A stretch of DNA of 64,000 bases from positions 7,092-71,091 of the forward strand of contig JBDSXW010000076.1 of the NCBI GenBank assembly GCA_039925965.1, in the 5' to 3' direction. The notes beneath the pieces were generated by a model. That model saw only the letters and a program-made list of their open reading frames with translations. It was not told the origin of the DNA and did no database searches. A program made the position numbers and the translations under genes. Below are positions 60,724 through 64,000 of the stretch, in pieces. Source of the DNA: JAZKFT01 sp039925965. GTDB lineage: Bacteria > Bacteroidota > Bacteroidia > Chitinophagales > Chitinophagaceae. Within the stretch, counting starts at the first letter, position 1. Each line of letters starts with the position of its first letter.

Positions 60724-62376
60724 TCAGCGTTGCCTGCGACCATTTAATTTATACCTCACACCCACTGAAAGACCCGGAATAATATTTTTTTGGTTAAACC
60801 AGGCAGCATCAGTTGTAGTATTACCGAGGTTAAACCTGGCATGCGGTTCCACCAACAGATCCATTTTGTCGCCGATGGCTTTTACCACCGACAGCCCGGC
60901 GTATACTCCCAGCCCGATATTGGTTTTATAAACGCCTGCGGTCTTATAGTTCGCAATATTGATAATTTGCTGTGTGGTATCCAGCATATCACCCTGGTAC
61001 CTGCTGTTGATATTGCCTATTATTCCAATATTAGCATTCAGCCGGAGGTCTTTGCCGCCAAATTCAAAACCCAGGATGAGTGGCAGGTCCCAGCTTTTAT
61101 ATCGGTTTTGTGTTTGCTTAACCGCAGTGCCGATCTGTTGTATTACAGAAGTATCTCTTATGTAGATGGTGTCGCCGGGAGAAAGAATTACCGTGCGGAT
61201 AGTAACGGTGGTGATGAGTTTTATTTCATTTACCCTTGTGTGCCGGAACAGTTCATTTACCTGGTTATACTGTATGCCGGCCTTTACCAGGAAATGCGCT
61301 CCAATATTTTTTACCAGGTTAATACCTGCGTTGAAAGAGATTTGTTTGTGCAGCGTACTGTCCATGCCGCTTTGCACGTTCTTACCAGGAATTTTGTCCG
61401 TTAGCTTTTTGAAAACCACCATGGGAGATGTATAGGCATCCAGGTACCAGTCGTTTCTTGGTTCATCGCCATTAAGAGGGCAGGGTATTTCCGGGTTTTT
61501 TCTGTTGGCTTCCAGCAACTGAAGCGGCACCACTTTTTTACTGGCCAAAGAGCGGATCAATTGCCGGAGCGCATATTGAATGTAGGAGGCATCAGTACTA
61601 CCATCCAGGTTCATTTTTCCAGATATGTTATTTTCAGTTCCTTTGTGTAGTATCAATTCATCCGCTTCCCCGTTCTGCCCTTCTTTACCCAGCAAATCAT
61701 TTTTCTGACTGCCTTTGAGTGCATTATTTTTTGCCCCTGCAGCAATCCTGTTTGCCCTGTCTGGTGGATAAAATGCGTCCTTATTTTCGCCCCGCTTATT
61801 GTAGGAAAATGACTGCACGCTATTATCAGTGGGGATGGAGGGCAAGGTAGCGGCAAGTTCGTTGTCGGTACGCGTATTATTACTTGCAGGAGTGGGCAAA
61901 CCGCTGTTTTCTGTTTCCGTTCCGCTTGGCTTGGTTATGGTTTTATGGCCATTTTGGACACCGGCAACAGTGAGTTCCTTGCCTTGCTGGTGCTGGTAAT
62001 AATATAGGCAGCAGCCCCCAATAAATAAGAAAAGTACGGCAGCTGCCCACCACCAGGCCAAAGGACGGCGTCTGTCTTTCTCCCTTATGATTCGGTTCCA
62101 CATGCCGGCAGGTACGGGGCTTTCAGACTTGGTCAAACTGTTCCTGATGGCGGAATCAAAAGCGATGTTGTCAAGATCCAGCCGGTCATTTATTTCATCG
62201 AAGAGATTGGCTGGCACGGGACTGGCAAAATTGAAAGTATGGGCAGCAACATCTGCATCAAAAATCTGGTCTTCTGCATCCATCCTGTTTCGTAAATGAT
62301 CGAACAAGTGGTCTGGCACTTTGCTTTCGTGGTTGTTCAGCTTGCTTCTCATCATATCGTCGTAGTTCCCGGTCAT
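60724..62376 (-). CDS. Inner-membrane-anchored protein with N-terminal repeats and barrel-like C-terminus
   Basis: 550 aa. The cytoplasmic N-terminus has three copies of a short motif: KVPDHLFDHLRNRMD, PVPANLFDEINDRLD and PVPAGMWNRIIREKD. One membrane helix follows (LAWWWAAAVLFLFIGGCCLYY, about 105-125), then a polar linker and a C-terminal region (about 350-550) with strand-rich sequence like outer-membrane PorT-type barrels (FNAGINLVKNIGAHFLVKAG, LPLILGFEFGGKDLRLNANI, YAGLSVV). The ATG overlaps the end of the sigma-factor gene by 4 bases (translational coupling). Position and topology suggest an anti-sigma role for the N-terminus; this is inference, as no FecR domain is seen. Confidence 0.75.
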   Translation of the reverse strand: MTGNYDDMMRSKLNNHESKVPDHLFDHLRNRMDAEDQIFDADVAAHTFNFASPVPANLFDEINDRLDLDNIAFDSAIRNSLTKSESPVPAGMWNRIIREKDRRRPLAWWWAAAVLFLFIGGCCLYYYQHQQGKELTVAGVQNGHKTITKPSGTETENSGLPTPASNNTRTDNELAATLPSIPTDNSVQSFSYNKRGENKDAFYPPDRANRIAAGAKNNALKGSQKNDLLGKEGQNGEADELILHKGTENNISGKMNLDGSTDASYIQYALRQLIRSLASKKVVPLQLLEANRKNPEIPCPLNGDEPRNDWYLDAYTSPMVVFKKLTDKIPGKNVQSGMDSTLHKQISFNAGINLVKNIGAHFLVKAGIQYNQVNELFRHTRVNEIKLITTVTIRTVILSPGDTIYIRDTSVIQQIGTAVKQTQNRYKSWDLPLILGFEFGGKDLRLNANIGIIGNINSRYQGDMLDTTQQIINIANYKTAGVYKTNIGLGVYAGLSVVKAIGDKMDLLVEPHARFNLGNTTTDAAWFNQKNIIPGLSVGVRYKLNGRRQR

Positions 62377-62909
62377 GCTGCTACTGTTTTATGAAGGTTA
62401 GCAATTTGTTGCTGCAGCATTTTTCTTGCCTTTACCAGTTGGCTGCGGCTGGTGCCAGGCTGGATATTGAGCATGGCTGCTATTTCCTCATGGCTGTACC
62501 CTTCGATCACGTACAGGTTAAATACCAGCCGATACCCGTCCGGAAGGTTTTTGATCAGGTCAAGAATGTCTTTTTCGCCGAGGTGCATATAGGCGCCCGC
62601 ATCCAGGCTTTCGGTATATTTTTCCTGTTTGATCTCTTCAAACCGGATTTTCTTTTTCTGGAGCTGTTTTAATGCGGTATTTACTACTACGCGGCGCATC
62701 CAGCCTTCGAAGCTTCCCTCAAATTTGTACTGGTGCAGGTAGCGGTAAATTTTTACAAAAGATTCCATTAACAGGTCTTCCGCCTCCATCTGGTCCGAGG
62801 CATACCTTAAACATATGGTCATCATTTTACCCGCATGCTGGTCAAACAGCATGCGCTGGCAATGTTTGTCATCGGCCAGGCATCTTTGGATGATTTCCGT
62901 TTCGGTCAA
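62373..62909 (-). CDS. ECF-type RNA polymerase sigma factor
   Basis: 178 aa beginning at TTG 62909. Region 2 (LFDQHAGKMMTICLRYASDQ, AEDLLMESFVKIYRYLHQY, FEGWMRRVVVNTALK) and region 4 (LPDGYRLVFNLYVIEGYSHE, EIAAMLNIQPGTSRSQLVKA) are typical of Bacteroidota extracytoplasmic-function sigma factors. No ATG is available upstream before stops, so the TTG start is accepted. First gene of the operon with the membrane protein and lipoprotein; divergent from susC. Confidence 0.92.
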   Translation of the reverse strand: MTETEIIQRCLADDKHCQRMLFDQHAGKMMTICLRYASDQMEAEDLLMESFVKIYRYLHQYKFEGSFEGWMRRVVVNTALKQLQKKKIRFEEIKQEKYTESLDAGAYMHLGEKDILDLIKNLPDGYRLVFNLYVIEGYSHEEIAAMLNIQPGTSRSQLVKARKMLQQQIANLHKTVAA

Positions 62910-63206
62910 AATGTAATTGCAGCGGGTTTGGTGGTAAGATACGGGTCTGATGGTTTCTGTTGCCTGTATAAAGCAAATTTCAGCAATAAATTAAGTCAAC
63001 ATCCATCCATTAAAAAGCCAGGTGCCAAAACGGTAAAAAAAATACCTTGTATTTCATGCACCAAAAAGGGTCTTTCTTTTGCCTTAGATTTAACAATTTG
63101 ATTATTCAGCGGTATTTGGTAGTGGGTATTTGTGAAAAAAAAGTTAAGGTATTTTCAGAATATCTCCTACTTTACGACCGATTTCTAACCTTAACAAAAA
63201 CTAAAC
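62910..63206. other. Divergent promoter region between the sigma gene and susC
   Basis: 297 bases, AT-rich near the susC side, with near-matches to the -7 box (TAGATTTA, about 63086-63093) but no exact TAnnTTTG. Nothing else seen. Confidence 0.35.
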
Positions 63207-64000
63207 ATGAGAAAACTTGCGCTTCTGGTGCTATGTATGGCAACGTATGTTGTAGTACAAGCCCAAAAAATTGATGTGTCCGGCAAGGTAACAGGGACCA
63301 ACGGTGCCGGAGTAGCCGGAGCTTCAGTAACAGAAAAGGGAACCAAAAATGGCGTTGTGGCCGGTTTCGATGGTTCCTTTAGGATTTCAGTAGCAAAAGG
63401 GGCTAAATTAATTATTTCAGCTTTGGGTTTTGCACCGCAGGAAGTTGGGGCCTCGGGCAATGTTGCCGTTACCTTAACTACTTCTGCGGCCAGCGACCTT
63501 AATGAGGTAGTTGTAACAGCCCAGGGTATTAAAAGAAGGCCAAGGGAACTGGGCTACTCTGTAGCAAGCCTTAAAAATGATGACATCACGGTGGGTCGCT
63601 CACCACAGATCGCACAGAGTTTATCAGGAAAAGTGTCTGGTCTTGGCGTTTACAATGTAAACAACTCGGTAGATCCACAGGTTAAAATCACTTTACGTGG
63701 CTATCGTTCATTAACGGGTAACAATGATGCGCTTATTGTGATCGATGGTTTGCCGCTGCCCAACGAATCCAGCACCATGTTTAACATCCTGAATCCGAAT
63801 GATGTTGAAAGTGTGTCGGTGCTAAAAGGCGGTGTGGCCGCTACGCTCTACGGTTCACAGGGTATTAATGGAGCTATCGTTATCACTACCAAGAAAGGTA
63901 CCAAAGGCAAACCGCGGGTTACTTTAAGCAATGCTACCAATTTTGAGCAAATCAGTTTTTTACCCGATTTTCAAACAGAATACGGAAGTGGTTCACACTA
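63207..64000 (+). CDS. SusC/RagA-family TonB-dependent outer membrane receptor, 5' part
   Basis: The ATG at 63207 opens a frame running off the window (264 complete codons). Signal peptide MRKLALLVLCMATYVVVQAQ; CarboxypepD_reg-like domain (about 24-95: VSGKVTGTNGAGVAGASV, SALGFAPQEVG); then the TonB plug with DLNEVVVTAQGIKRRPRELG, LRGYRSLTGNNDALIVIDGL and TLYGSQGINGAIVITTKKG. These are the SusC signatures. The family imports glycans, peptides or other large nutrients through the outer membrane with a SusD lipoprotein, which would be expected just beyond 64000. Control by the divergent sigma factor is plausible. Confidence 0.95.
   Translation, partial: MRKLALLVLCMATYVVVQAQKIDVSGKVTGTNGAGVAGASVTEKGTKNGVVAGFDGSFRISVAKGAKLIISALGFAPQEVGASGNVAVTLTTSAASDLNEVVVTAQGIKRRPRELGYSVASLKNDDITVGRSPQIAQSLSGKVSGLGVYNVNNSVDPQVKITLRGYRSLTGNNDALIVIDGLPLPNESSTMFNILNPNDVESVSVLKGGVAATLYGSQGINGAIVITTKKGTKGKPRVTLSNATNFEQISFLPDFQTEYGSGSH

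Noticed and set aside
60790..61404. 204-codon plus-strand frame
   Set aside because: Antisense shadow of the membrane-anchored barrel-like protein gene.

Overview
The window reads as a chromosomal segment of a Bacteroidota bacterium, most likely from the Chitinophagaceae or a close relative. This rests on a SusC/RagA TonB-dependent receptor, a fused SecDF translocase, a type IX secretion C-terminal sorting domain, Reg_prop/Y_Y_Y sensor kinases of the LytS type, many Sec-exported surface proteins with extracellular repeat modules, and several exact matches to the Bacteroidota -7 promoter box TAnnTTTG. No rRNA, tRNA, CRISPR array or intact insertion sequence was seen.

Layout. 1-3.5 kb: the tail of a gene leaving the window, a beta-barrel-like protein and a MORN-repeat protein. 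3.5-14.1 kb: one giant minus-strand gene (3543 aa) for a modular surface protein with PPC-like repeats, PKD/Ig-like modules, seven CARDB-like modules, a collagen-like glycine-rich stretch and a C-terminal module. 14.1-17.1 kb: fusA (EF-G) behind a long leader that can fold into a multibranched RNA, then a pair of inverted REP-like palindromes. 17.1-20.8 kb: a WG/TPR protein, a DUF6261-like protein and a 42-bp tandem repeat. 20.8-22.6 kb: decayed genes (an unknown frameshifted protein, a PAP2 phosphatase fragment, a DinD-like C-terminus broken by a 26-bp duplication). 22.6-24.0 kb: a secreted serine hydrolase. 24.0-31.3 kb: a LytTR response regulator with two paralogous propeller sensor kinases, divergent from a trimeric adhesin-like protein with an S74 intramolecular chaperone. 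33.4-37.4 kb: small lipoproteins, secreted and membrane proteins, including a broken M43 protease. 37.8-41.3 kb: a metallophosphoesterase and dxs. 41.6-49.6 kb: bacterial alpha-2-macroglobulin divergent from penicillin-binding protein 1C. 49.7-54.1 kb: an Hcp-like secreted protein, a T9SS-sorted esterase, an alpha/beta hydrolase and an unknown exported protein. 54.3-59.7 kb: secDF, a class-I glutamine amidotransferase and an FkbM methyltransferase. 59.7-64 kb: an operon of ECF sigma factor, membrane-anchored barrel-like protein and lipoprotein, divergent from a susC gene cut by the window end.

Housekeeping genes (fusA, dxs, secDF) are interspersed with accessory envelope genes. The most interesting items are: an Hcp-family (type VI tube-like) domain behind a Sec signal peptide with no type VI genes in view; the structured fusA leader; 21-bp-phased LytTR-like sites upstream of both sensor kinases and the adhesin; short tandem repeats at or near promoters; and REP-like palindromes with a RAYT-type transposase remnant. 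Domain calls come from reading motifs by eye, not from searches.
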